5,632 nt of DNA, taken from Candidatus Omnitrophota bacterium (GTDB taxonomy: Bacteria > Omnitrophota > Gorgyraeia > Duberdicusellales > 4484-171). The position numbers and the translations under genes are program-made. The stretch lies in NCBI GenBank assembly GCA_021735105.1, contig JAIPHS010000075.1:1-5632 (forward strand), in the 5' to 3' direction. Below, piece after piece: positions 1 to 5,354 of this stretch (its first letter is position 1; every line of letters begins with the position of its first letter). The notes under the pieces are model-generated. The model saw only the letters and a list, made by a program, of their open reading frames with translations. It was not told the DNA's origin and searched no databases.

Positions 1-99
1 ATTACTTTTATTTTTGGTACAAATGGTAACGAAATATGGACCATCCGATGAATAATCATAACCCTGCAACCTAACGTTTTTTCTGACGTGCCATTGCAT
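1..99 (-). CDS. REP-associated tyrosine transposase (RAYT, Y1_Tnp type), N-terminal 33 codons, cut by window edge
   Basis: Reading the minus strand from the ATG at 99, the frame stays open to base 1 and begins MQWHVRKNVRLQGYDYSS, then has DGPYFVTICTKNK. The blocks RLxGYDYS and YFVTICTxN are the hallmark start of the COG1943 / Y1 transposase-like proteins associated with REP repeats (established knowledge, recalled, not searched). The catalytic HUH and tyrosine motifs would lie outside the window. The start is not certain: no Shine-Dalgarno is visible, and the frame is open upstream only to a TAG at 133-135, inside the flank of the first REP-like palindrome. These enzymes are single-domain relatives of IS200/IS605 transposases that act on REP hairpins, and the two palindromes just upstream fit this. 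A second ATG at 94 is in another frame and hits a stop quickly. Confidence 0.72.
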   Translation of the reverse strand, partial: MQWHVRKNVRLQGYDYSSDGPYFVTICTKNKSN

Positions 100-112
100 T
101 ATATTGTTAATA

Positions 113-132
113 GGATACGATAAATCGTGTCC
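113..132 (-). repeat. REP-like palindrome, copy 1
   Basis: Nine-pair stem with a two-base loop, GGATACGATAAATCGTGTCC on the plus strand. One pair (T116-G129) is a wobble or mismatch; all others are Watson-Crick. On the minus strand the hairpin is preceded by GTAG (GTAGGGACACGAT...), the head typical of REP elements. It lies 13 bases upstream of the RAYT start codon and reads in the same direction as that gene. The single mismatch makes it a diverged copy of the perfect one at 174-193. Confidence 0.75.
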
Positions 133-173
133 CTACCAATTGGCTTTGGCGGTTTTGCCGGTTTGGTTTAAGA

Positions 174-193
174 GGACGCGATAAATCGCGTCC
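174..193 (-). repeat. REP-like palindrome, copy 2 (perfect)
   Basis: Perfect nine-pair stem with an AA loop: GGACGCGATAAATCGCGTCC. As in copy 1 it is followed on the plus strand by CTAC, so on the minus strand it reads GTAGGGACGCG..., in the same orientation as copy 1 and 61 bases away. It matches copy 1 except at two stem positions. On a minus-strand transcript leaving the operon it would form a strong hairpin that could protect or end the message, but no T-run follows, so it is not called as a terminator. Confidence 0.8.
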
Positions 194-317
194 CTACTTT
201 CTGGTATTAGTCCCTCCTTTTTTTGATTTGCCCCTCTACTATATAGACGAAACAAAAGGAGGAATTCTTTCAATTTTTTTTTAAGAATTTGATTAAAGAT
301 TACTGCTAGAATACCTG

Positions 318-446
318 CTAAACCTTGAAAATTTCATAGCCCTCTCGCTTAGCGAAAGATTCAAGGTACTCCCTCTGCACTTCAAGGGAATAATCTTCTT
401 TTGCCTGATCTTCGGTTGATACTCGAATGTAAATAGCTACTTTCAT
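318..446 (-). pseudogene. Serine recombinase (resolvase/invertase) N-terminal remnant, 42 residues
   Basis: From ATG at 446 the minus strand encodes MKVAIYIRVSTEDQAKEDYS, then LEVQREYLESFAKREGYEIFKV and a TAG stop at 318-320. The IYIRVSTxxQ motif with the nucleophilic serine at residue 10, followed by a YSLExQ segment, is the signature start of serine recombinases, most like the large integrase type. Such proteins normally run about 180 to over 500 residues, so nearly all the catalytic domain and the DNA-binding part are missing. Family members usually continue with something like VYxDAGISG. Here a GCA GGT ATT (AGI) appears one frame away directly after the stop, which suggests a small deletion at the break and then unrelated AT-rich sequence. 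It starts 23 bases after the DUF302 stop with no clear Shine-Dalgarno. It is probably a relic of an integrated element. Confidence 0.75.
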
Positions 447-469
447 TTCTATATCACTATACTCTTTTT

Positions 470-859
470 CTACTCTATTGAATCGAATACTTTTTTTAAC
501 TGTGCCTCAACATTCATTGCAATCTGTTTTAACTTTTCATTGTCAATCATTCCCATTGCTACTGTCGGTTTTATAATTGAAATCGCTGTTCCGCTCTCCT
601 TTTCGTAAACAATAACATTGCACGGGAGCATCAAACCGATATTTTCTTCCGTAAGAATAGCCTTGTGAGCATTGGAAGGATTGCAGGCTCCTAATATCAC
701 GTATTTTTTAAAGTCAATACCGAGTTTCTCTTTTAATTTTTCTTTCACATCAATTTTAGTAAGCACTCCAAACTTTTCTTTTTTTAGCGCTTCAGTGACT
801 ACTTCAATTGTTTTTTCGAAAGGAATATTTACCTCCTTTATAAATCCATAATTAATCAT
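470..859 (-). CDS. DUF302 family protein, 129 residues
   Basis: Small soluble alpha/beta protein with no signal peptide. The central block VILGACNPSNAHKAI (residues 54-68) followed by IGLMLPCNVIVYE (74-86) is the conserved core of the DUF302 / COG3439 family, including a GACNP cysteine (59), a His (65) and a LPCN cysteine (80). Length fits the usual single-domain size. The biochemical role of the family is not settled; the paired Cys and His residues could bind a metal or a sulfur ligand, which is inference. Start chosen at ATG 859 because AGAGGTG lies just upstream with good spacing. It is the last intact gene of the copper operon, 71 bases after the mini membrane peptide, and may be affected by the IS insertion upstream in copB. 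The C-terminus ends in an amphipathic helix (KLKQIAMNVEAQLKKVF). Confidence 0.88.
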   Translation of the reverse strand: MINYGFIKEVNIPFEKTIEVVTEALKKEKFGVLTKIDVKEKLKEKLGIDFKKYVILGACNPSNAHKAILTEENIGLMLPCNVIVYEKESGTAISIIKPTVAMGMIDNEKLKQIAMNVEAQLKKVFDSIE

Positions 860-900
860 AACACACCTCTCTTCAAATTCAGCATTCGATAGACTTATAA

Positions 901-926
901 TTACTGCTCTAACCTTACCGCTCTAA
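901..926. repeat. Short tandem repeat, two 12-mers with one mismatch
   Basis: TTACTGCTCTAA (901-912) and TTACCGCTCTAA (915-926) on the plus strand lie 14 bases apart in the 71-base gap between the 48-residue membrane peptide and DUF302. On the operon strand they read TTAGAGCGGTAA then TTAGAGCAGTAA. They could be a small duplication or a paired binding site. No function can be assigned. Confidence 0.4.
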
Positions 927-930
927 GAAA

Positions 931-1077
931 TTATTTCTTTTCTAATAGTTGAACAATTTTATCCAGCTTTACAACCACAAGTATTGAGAACACAATAAAC
1001 CAGATAAAAACTGCCCACCAAAGAAGTATCATGAAACCGCCCATCATATATCCTTCACCAGCTATATGACCCCACAT
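931..1077 (-). CDS. 48-residue single-pass membrane peptide
   Basis: Minus-strand ORF starting MWGHIAGEGYMMGGFMIL and ending KLDKIVQLLEKK. Residues about 15-37 (FMILLWWAVFIWFIVFSILVV) form one strongly hydrophobic, Trp-rich segment. The N-terminus is Met-, Gly- and His-containing and the C-terminus is charged, basic and helical, so one membrane pass with the tail in the cytoplasm is likely. The start is fixed by an excellent AGGAGGT five bases upstream, overlapping the copB stop codon, so translation should be coupled to the ATPase. Short Met/Trp-rich membrane peptides beside copper or metal ATPases, some with a C-terminal SHOCT motif, are known; this one has the membrane part but no recognisable SHOCT. 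It could be an ATPase accessory or a metal-handling peptide (inference). With copB interrupted its expression probably drops. Confidence 0.8.
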   Translation of the reverse strand: MWGHIAGEGYMMGGFMILLWWAVFIWFIVFSILVVVKLDKIVQLLEKK

Positions 1078-1082
1078 TTTAC

Positions 1083-1089
1083 ACCTCCT
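1083..1089 (-). promoter_or_regulatory. Shine-Dalgarno AGGAGGT for the 48-residue peptide, overlapping the copB stop
   Basis: On the minus strand TAG (copB stop, 1088-1090) runs directly into AGGAGGT, then GTAAA and ATG at 1077. The site decides the peptide start and implies translational coupling to copB. Confidence 0.8.
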
Positions 1090-2318
1090 ATTTTGTAAAC
1101 CTGATCAACCTTGCATTAATAGCTACAATTACCGTACTCAATGACATAATAAGCGCTCCTACTGCGGGAGCAAGTACTATCCCGTACCTATAAAGAACAC
1201 CTGCGGCAAGCGGAATAGCGAATATGTTATATCCTGTAGCCCATGCTAAATTCTGAACAGTCTTTCGTTGGGTAATACGTGATAAAGAAAGAACATCAAC
1301 TACACTTCGAGGATCATTTTCTACCAAAACTATGTCTGCTGTCTCAACTGCAACATCTGTTCCTGCTCCTATGGCTATACCCACGTCGGCCTGAGCTAAA
1401 GCGGGTGCATCATTGACACCATCTCCTACCATTGCCACTTTTTTACCATGTCCCTGAAGTTCTTTTATTTTTTCTGATTTTTTATCGGGTAGTACTTCTG
1501 CGAAATAATTATCGAGATTCAGCTCTTCGGCTACATACTTAGCGGTTTCTTGATTATCACCTGTGATCATGCCTACCTCTAGCCCCAGGCTTTTTAATCT
1601 TTTAACTGCCTCTTTCGATTCATCTCTTATTATATCCGCAAGGCTAATTATACCCTGAACCTCTCTTTTGGCTGCAACAAATACAATAGTCTTGCCTTGA
1701 GATGTCAATTCATCGGCCTTCTCCTTGGCTTCACTTGATTTTGCATTTGATATCTCAAGGATTCCTTTATTGCCTACATGGATCTCTTCACCTTCTACTG
1801 TTGCTTTAGCTCCTTTCCCAGCGATAGCCTTAAATTGTTCTGCCTTGCTAAAAGCAAATTCCTTTTCTTGTGCTTTCTTAACTATTCCTTTGGCAATAGT
1901 GTGTTCCGAGTTAAATTCAATCGAGGCAACTTTACGCAATAATTCTTCCTGGCTCCAGTCACCCAAACTTATAATATCGGCAACTCCAAATTCCCCCTTT
2001 GTAAGAGTCCCTGTTTTATCAAAAACGACTGTGTTCAGATTTCTTGCTGCTTCAAACTGCGTCCTGTTTCGTATAAGAAGTCCGTTTTGGGCTGATATTG
2101 CAGTTATAACTGCAATTACCAATGGTATCGCAAGTCCTAAGGCATGAGGGCAGGTAATCACCATAACCGTTACCATGCGTTCCAGCGCAAATACAAATTC
2201 TTTACCAAGCACAAACCAACTTACCAATGTTATAATTCCTGCTGTTATAGCAATAATGGTAAGCCAAAACGCAGCTTTATCGGCAAAACCTTGCGCTTTT
2301 GATTTACTCTCGCTTGCA

Positions 2319-2321
2319 TTC
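2319..2321. repeat. IS target-site duplication, left copy (TTC)
   Basis: TTC immediately before the left inverted repeat matches TTC at 3575-3577 immediately after the right one. Three bases is a usual duplication length for IS3-family elements. Deleting the IS with one copy restores the copB frame exactly (VRN joined to ASESKSK). The preceding base is A on both sides if the terminal A of the element is counted, so a 4-base ATTC reading is possible but loses the TG...CA ends. Confidence 0.85.
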
Positions 2322-2346
2322 TGATCTTCCCCCGAAAAAGTGGACA
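2322..2346 (+). repeat. IS left inverted repeat
   Basis: Reads TGATCTTCCCCC, then GAAAAAGTGGACA. Against the reverse complement of the right end (TGAACTTCCCC, then TTTTTAGTGGATA) the outer 11 bases match at 10 positions. The inner AGTGGAnA block also matches after a one-base gap. The A/T-rich middle differs. The inner part also supplies the possible -35 of the transposase promoter. Confidence 0.85.
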
Positions 2347-2369
2347 CAATGAAGAGCGAATGATAGGAT
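2341..2369 (+). promoter_or_regulatory. Candidate transposase promoter
   Basis: TGGACA (2341-2346, 5 of 6 to the sigma-70 -35) and TAGGAT (2364-2369, 4 of 6 to the -10) are spaced by 17 bases, 28 bases upstream of the orfA ATG. The -35 lies in the left inverted repeat. An overlapping GATAAT at 2367-2372 is an alternative -10 with poorer spacing. It is followed by a strong AGGAGGT at 2386-2392, five bases before ATG 2398. Inference from consensus only. Confidence 0.45.
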
Positions 2370-2397
2370 AATCATAAGTTCTTAAAGGAGGTGTCCG

Positions 2398-2700
2398 ATG
2401 GAACGAGGCAAGATCAAACGGTTTGATAAGGAATTTAAGATTTCAGCCGTAAAAATGGTTACCGAAGGTGGCCACAGCGCTACTGAAGTAGCAAACAGCC
2501 TAGGAATAGACCGCAGGCTCTTGTATAATTGGAAGAAAAAATATGCCGAAGAAGGGAAAAGGGCTTTTGTGGGAAAAGGCCAGCTAACTGAACTTTCCGC
2601 ACTGCGTAAAGAATTACGCCAAACACAGATGGAGCGGGATATCTTAAAAAAAGCAGTCGGCATATTTTCAAAAGAAAATCAGAACGGTTCAGATTTATAG
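2398..2700 (+). CDS. IS3-family OrfA, DNA-binding part of transposase, 100 residues
   Basis: Begins MERGKIKRFDKEFKISAVKM, the usual start of IS3-family OrfA. Residues about 14-47 form a helix-turn-helix (SAVKMVTEGGHSATEVANSL followed by GIDRRLLYNWKKKY) that would recognise the terminal repeats. Residues about 62-90 are a leucine-zipper-like coiled coil ending MERDILKKAVGIFSKE, used for multimerisation. Start ATG 2398 is supported by AAAGGAGGTG just upstream. OrfA alone typically acts as a regulator or inhibitor; the active enzyme is OrfAB, made by -1 frameshifting near residue 85, where the codons TTA AAA AAA G create an A7G slippery run. The orfB frame enters before the orfA stop. Length is typical of the family. 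Confidence 0.93.
   Translation: MERGKIKRFDKEFKISAVKMVTEGGHSATEVANSLGIDRRLLYNWKKKYAEEGKRAFVGKGQLTELSALRKELRQTQMERDILKKAVGIFSKENQNGSDL
2646..2653 (+). promoter_or_regulatory. Programmed -1 frameshift site (A7G) joining orfA and orfB
   Basis: In the orfA frame the message reads TTA AAA AAA GCA. A one-base backward slip on A-AAA-AAA continues as AGC AGT CGG and enters the orfB frame without a stop, giving an OrfAB fusion of 383 residues, the normal IS3-family size. The position, at DILKKA in orfA, is the place where related elements carry AAAAAAG. A second, weaker candidate is AAAAG at 2670-2674, which would keep VGIFSK in the fusion. Which one is used cannot be told from sequence. Confidence 0.72.
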
Positions 2701-2732
2701 ATAAGTATTGCTCTGGTTACCCGCTCGGGTTA

Positions 2733-3548
2733 GTGTGCCGGTTGCTTGAGGTGTCAACGAGCGGTTATTATGCTTGGAAAACAAGGCCAAAAAGCCAACA
2801 CCGAATCGAAAACGAAAAATTGCTCATTGAGATAAAAAGAATATTTTTAGAGCACCGGCAAAATTATGGTAGCCCTAGAGTTTGGCATGCATTGTGTAAG
2901 GAAAGGATTTTTTGCTCAAAAAACCGGCTAGCAAAGCTGATGAAGCTAAACAATTTAAGAGCTGTGCATAAACGCAAGTTTAGGCAAACAACCGATTCTA
3001 ATCACAAGTATCTGGTTGCCCCAAATTTATTGCAACGTAACTTTACAATTGGCCAGCCTAACCGGATATGGGTTACAGATATAACTTATATCTGGACCCT
3101 TCAGGGGTGGCTCTATTTAGCATTTGTGCTTGATTTATGTTCCCGGGCTGTGGTAGGATTAGCTATGGCTGACAGGATAACCGATGAGCTTACTCAATCA
3201 GCCCTAAAACAAGCATTGTTGCAGCGCAGGCCTCCGGAAAGCTTGATTCATCACTCCGATAGAGGCAGCCAGTATGCCAGTAATGATTACCGCAGGCTAA
3301 CCCGGGAAAACAAAATCATTGCCAGCATGAGCCGGAAAGGAAATTGCTGGGATAATGCCGTTGCCGAAAGTTTCTTGCATACGCTCAAGGTAGAGCTGGT
3401 TAACCGTTACAGATTTAGAACAAAAGAGGAAGCTAAAAGGACAATTTTTGAGTATCTCCAGATGTACTACAACACCAAAAGAATTCATTCAACGCTTGGC
3501 TATTTAAGCCCTTTTGAGTTTGAAAAGAGGCTTTTTGTCAATCAATAA
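2733..3548 (+). CDS. IS3-family OrfB, DDE transposase catalytic part, 271 residues from GTG
   Basis: Catalytic half of the transposase, an RNase H-like rve integrase fold. From GTG 2733: an HTH_21-like lead (EVSTSGYYAWKTRPKS, then EHRQNYGSPRVWHAL at 40-54), then D116 in WVTDITYI, D176 in HHSDRGSQYAS and E212 in NCWDNAVAESF. This gives a D-x59-D-x35-E triad, with K219 in HTLK seven residues after the Glu as in the family. It ends with YYNTKRIHSTLGYLSP. The coding frame is open upstream to the slippery site (RFRFIDKYCSGYPLGLVCRLL before and across the GTG), so the real product is almost certainly the OrfAB fusion rather than a protein begun at 2733. Its stop lies within a few bases of the right inverted repeat and faces the stop of the copB 5' half. 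It appears intact. Confidence 0.94.
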   Translation: MCRLLEVSTSGYYAWKTRPKSQHRIENEKLLIEIKRIFLEHRQNYGSPRVWHALCKERIFCSKNRLAKLMKLNNLRAVHKRKFRQTTDSNHKYLVAPNLLQRNFTIGQPNRIWVTDITYIWTLQGWLYLAFVLDLCSRAVVGLAMADRITDELTQSALKQALLQRRPPESLIHHSDRGSQYASNDYRRLTRENKIIASMSRKGNCWDNAVAESFLHTLKVELVNRYRFRTKEEAKRTIFEYLQMYYNTKRIHSTLGYLSPFEFEKRLFVNQ

Positions 3549-3550
3549 CC

Positions 3551-3574
3551 TATCCACTAAAAAGGGGAAGTTCA
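3551..3574 (-). repeat. IS right inverted repeat
   Basis: Read inward on the minus strand it is TGAACTTCCCC, then TTTTTAGTGGATA, the imperfect partner of the left end at 2322-2346. The orfB stop (3546-3548) lies just inside it, and the copB 5' half terminates within it. Confidence 0.85.
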
Positions 3575-3577
3575 TTC
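3575..3577. repeat. IS target-site duplication, right copy (TTC)
   Basis: Matches TTC at 2319-2321 on the other side of the element. On the operon strand this is the GAA that completes GTA AGG AA at the copB junction. Confidence 0.85.
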
Positions 3578-4500
3578 CTTACAAGCTCAACAACCTTTGA
3601 AAGATATGAGTCTTTGCCAGTTTTTTCAACTTGCACTGTAAGAGAACCATTTCCATTCACAGCACCACTCATTACTTTATCGCCTTTTCTTTTATCAATG
3701 GGTTTGGATTCTCCGGTAAGCATAGCTTCATTAACCTCGGATTCACCGTCAACTACTTTGCCATCTACCGGTATTTTCTCTCCCGGCTTAACAAGAACCT
3801 TGTTCCCTCGTTCTATTTCTTCAATTTTCATATCTTTTATTGATCCATCGCCATTCACAAGGTGCGCTTCCTGAGGCATAAGTTTTGCAAGTCCTTTCAG
3901 TGCCCGTGATGCTCCCATGACCGAACGCATCTCAATCCAGTGCCCCAGAAGCATAATATCAATTAATGTTACAAGCTCCCAAAAGAAAACTTTACCTTTT
4001 ATGCCTAAAACTACTGATGCGCTATAAAAATATGCTACCGAAATAGCCAGAGCTATAAGTGTCATCATCCCAGGCTGTTTTTTCTTTAGTTCATCAAAAA
4101 TTCCTTTAAGAAAAGGCCAACCACCATAAAAGTAAATAAAGGACGAGATGCCTAAAAGTACAAACATGCTACCCGTAAAATCTATTTTATAACCAAGAAA
4201 TGTCTGAATAAGTGGCGATAAAATTAAGACTGGGATTGTAGCGATAAGCGAAATCCAGAACCTTTTCTTGAAACCAGCAATCATATGGGCATGATGAGCG
4301 GCACGTCCACCTTTTCCGTGGTGCTCGTGTCCTTTATGCATCTTATGTCCCATTTCCATATTATCTTTAGACAAAAACTTATCTTTGCAGTGCTGGCTAC
4401 AGAAATAAAATGTCTGGCCATCTTTTTCGCCTTTTAAGGCCTTGCTTACATCAACATCCATCCCGCAAATCGGATCTTTAGGCATAATCGAACTCCTTAC

Positions 4501-4805
4501 TCATTTTTTAATCAGAACTAATAGCATCTTAAATCGCTCTTTTGCTTGTACCGAATGAGGCTTATTCGTAGGCATAATTATTATTTCGCCTTCCTTTACA
4601 ATAAAGGGCTTTCCCGATATTGTAACCTCTGCCTAACCGTCAATTATATTTACTAAAGCGTTAAAAGGCGCTGTATATTCGCTTAGTCCCTGGCCTTTGT
4701 CAAAAGCAAATAAAGTCCAGTTCCTGTTTCTTTTTTGATTATTTCCTTGCTTACAATGGAACCATCCTGATATTCAACCATTTTCTTAAGTGCTAGAGCT
4801 TGCAT
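4501..4805 (-). pseudogene. Small cupin-domain protein, broken by a frameshift and an in-frame stop
   Basis: The minus strand from ATG 4805 reads MQALALKKMVEYQDGSIVSK, then EIIKKETG. A one-base loss near 4720 shifts the frame, which goes on as WTLFAFDKGQGLSEYTAPF and NALVNIIDG. A TAG at 4633-4635 interrupts it, after which AEVTISGKPFIVKEGEIIIM, PTNKPHSVQAKERFKMLLV and IKK lead to TGA at 4501-4503. The pieces line up as one cupin barrel (double-stranded beta helix; DGxAxVTIxGxxxxVxxGE and PxNxPH motifs). Repair of both lesions would give 101 residues, a normal small-cupin size. The Tyr in LSEYTAPF sits where related proteins, as I recall them, have a metal-ligand His. Unrepaired translation from 4805 ends after 40 residues. 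It lies 11 bases after hemerythrin and 15 before copB, so it was an operon member. Confidence 0.82.
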
Positions 4806-4816
4806 ATGCAGTATCC

Positions 4817-5353
4817 CTATTTTTTCTCGTATCCTTCAACTACTTTGCTATATTTCTCGTGAATCATATTCTTATCAAATTCCCACATCTCATTGAGCAT
4901 GGCATCTCGTTCCTGCTCTGCAAAGTAGTCCATGCAAGGTATAAAGAAATGCTTGTCCTCTTTTTCGATATGGTTAGGATAAAATCTAATCAGTATCTCC
5001 ATATTGAATATGATATCCTTTAAGGCATCCTTGTTGCCTTGGATATATTTCTCTTTTGCCTCAACTAATTTCTTTACATTATTTCTTCCCATTGTATGCT
5101 CTTTTATTAACTCATTCATAATTCTTTTATCCTCAGCTGAAATGTCTTTTTTGGCAAGGTCTCTAAACAATATATCTTCTTCCTTGCCATGATGACACCT
5201 ATCAGCATAAGTTCTTATAAAATCTACTGTTGTATCAACAAACGATGGATCAACCTTATTTTCTTTCTTGATATTTTCTAAGTTGGCGTTCATTATCCTT
5301 ATCATCCGTTCGATAAGTCTGTGTTCCTTCATCAATGGTCCTACAGGCATCAT
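4817..5353 (-). CDS. Hemerythrin HHE-domain protein, 178 residues
   Basis: All-helical cytoplasmic protein with the HHE cation-binding pattern. Likely diiron ligands are H11 (KEHRLIE), H54/H55 with E58/E59 (DRCHHGKEEDILF), H86 (IKEHTMGR), H128 and E132 (NHIEKEDKHFF) and H135. The fold is a four-helix bundle, residues about 5-140, with an extra C-terminal helix containing H165. Such proteins bind a diiron centre and sense or scavenge oxygen or nitric oxide, or handle iron; which applies here cannot be told. Two tandem ATGs (5353 and 5350) follow a GGAGGTTT that overlaps the end of the upstream HTH gene, so the two are translationally coupled. No signal peptide or membrane segment is seen. Its place ahead of a copper exporter suggests a link between oxygen or redox state and copper handling (inference). 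Confidence 0.9.
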   Translation of the reverse strand: MMPVGPLMKEHRLIERMIRIMNANLENIKKENKVDPSFVDTTVDFIRTYADRCHHGKEEDILFRDLAKKDISAEDKRIMNELIKEHTMGRNNVKKLVEAKEKYIQGNKDALKDIIFNMEILIRFYPNHIEKEDKHFFIPCMDYFAEQERDAMLNEMWEFDKNMIHEKYSKVVEGYEKK

Positions 5354-5354
5354 A

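Larger units (their letters stand above)
1088..2347 (-). pseudogene. copB: copB 3' part: copper P1B-type ATPase, TM5 to C-terminus, cut off by IS insertion
   Basis: True CopB sequence covers bases 1088-2321 (409 residues plus part of the junction codon). The first ten residues of the ORF (GTG at 2347, MSTFSGEDQN) come almost entirely from the IS end. Domains in this ORF: TM5 about 27-47; TM6 about 52-82 with the metal motif CPH at 66-68; phosphorylation site DKTGT with Asp110; N-domain with SEHT at 147-150; P-domain TGDN 262-265 and GDGVNDAP 308-315; TM7 with N-x6-YN-x4-P (366-379); TM8 with MSLST (401-405). CPH plus the TM7 and TM8 motifs are the P1B-3 (CopB) signature, known for Cu/Ag export across the inner membrane. 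The nucleotide-binding HP dipeptide reads HT here. The GTG has no Shine-Dalgarno, so this half is probably poorly translated. All catalytic motifs are otherwise intact. Confidence 0.92.
2322..3574 (+). mobile_element. Complete IS3-family insertion sequence, 1253 bp, inserted in copB
   Basis: The element begins TGATCTTCCCC and ends GGGGAAGTTCA, giving terminal TG...CA. It carries overlapping orfA and orfB in the phase expected for a -1 frameshift, has imperfect terminal inverted repeats of about 25 bp and is bounded by TTC duplications. Size, gene plan, DD(35)E catalytic residues and the RKGNCWDNAVAESF and HTLK motifs place it in the IS3 family, probably the IS3 subgroup; no database name can be given. 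It is inserted in the copper ATPase gene just after the actuator domain, opposite to the operon. Both genes are intact and the ends are well kept, so it looks recent and possibly still active. It will also be polar on the two downstream genes. Confidence 0.95.
3550..4485 (-). pseudogene. copB: copB 5' part: YHS domain, TM1-4 and actuator domain, truncated by IS insertion
   Basis: Start ATG 4485 is supported by AAGGAG. Residues 1-40 are a YHS metal-binding domain (PICGMD with C7; FYFCSQHC with C29 and C33). Residues 47-67 are His-rich (eight His), a likely copper-binding spacer. Hydrophobic segments lie near 76-96, 104-126, 140-162 and 166-184. The actuator domain follows, with GEKIPVDG (235-242) and LTGES (256-260), and ends at VVELVRN (residue 304). 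The last seven residues, ELPLFSG, are read from the IS right end before a TAG at 3550-3552. This half lacks the CPH channel helix, the phosphorylated Asp and the ATP-binding domain, so it cannot pump metal alone. CopB proteins export Cu or Ag from the cytoplasm. Joined to the other half the protein would be 713 residues, a normal family length. Confidence 0.92.

Noticed and set aside
113..193. Two similar palindromes considered as a CRISPR array
   Set aside because: Only two units of 20 bases, GTAGGG-headed hairpins beside a RAYT gene, no cas genes; REP explains them better.
263..289. AATTCTT ... AAGAATT hairpin with T-run as a terminator
   Set aside because: Seven weak A/T pairs and a 13-base loop in very AT-rich sequence; likely chance.
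345..361. Near-palindrome CTCTCGCTTAGCGAAAG
   Set aside because: Lies in the recombinase stub coding for SFAKREG with one mismatch; explained by codon sequence and not followed by a T-run.
1725..2147. Open frame of 140 codons on the plus strand inside copB
   Set aside because: Antisense shadow of the well-supported ATPase P/N-domain coding sequence; no recognisable domain and no ribosome site.
2348..2397. Outward promoter from the IS left end driving the copB 3' half
   Set aside because: A TATGAT-like hexamer exists on the minus strand but no matching -35 at proper spacing and no ribosome site before the GTG at 2347.
2382..2663. Minus-strand frames opposite orfA
   Set aside because: Shadows of a clear IS3 OrfA; composition is not protein-like.
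3614..3874. Plus-strand frames opposite the copB actuator domain
   Set aside because: Antisense to conserved ATPase motifs (LTGES and GEKIPVDG); no independent support.
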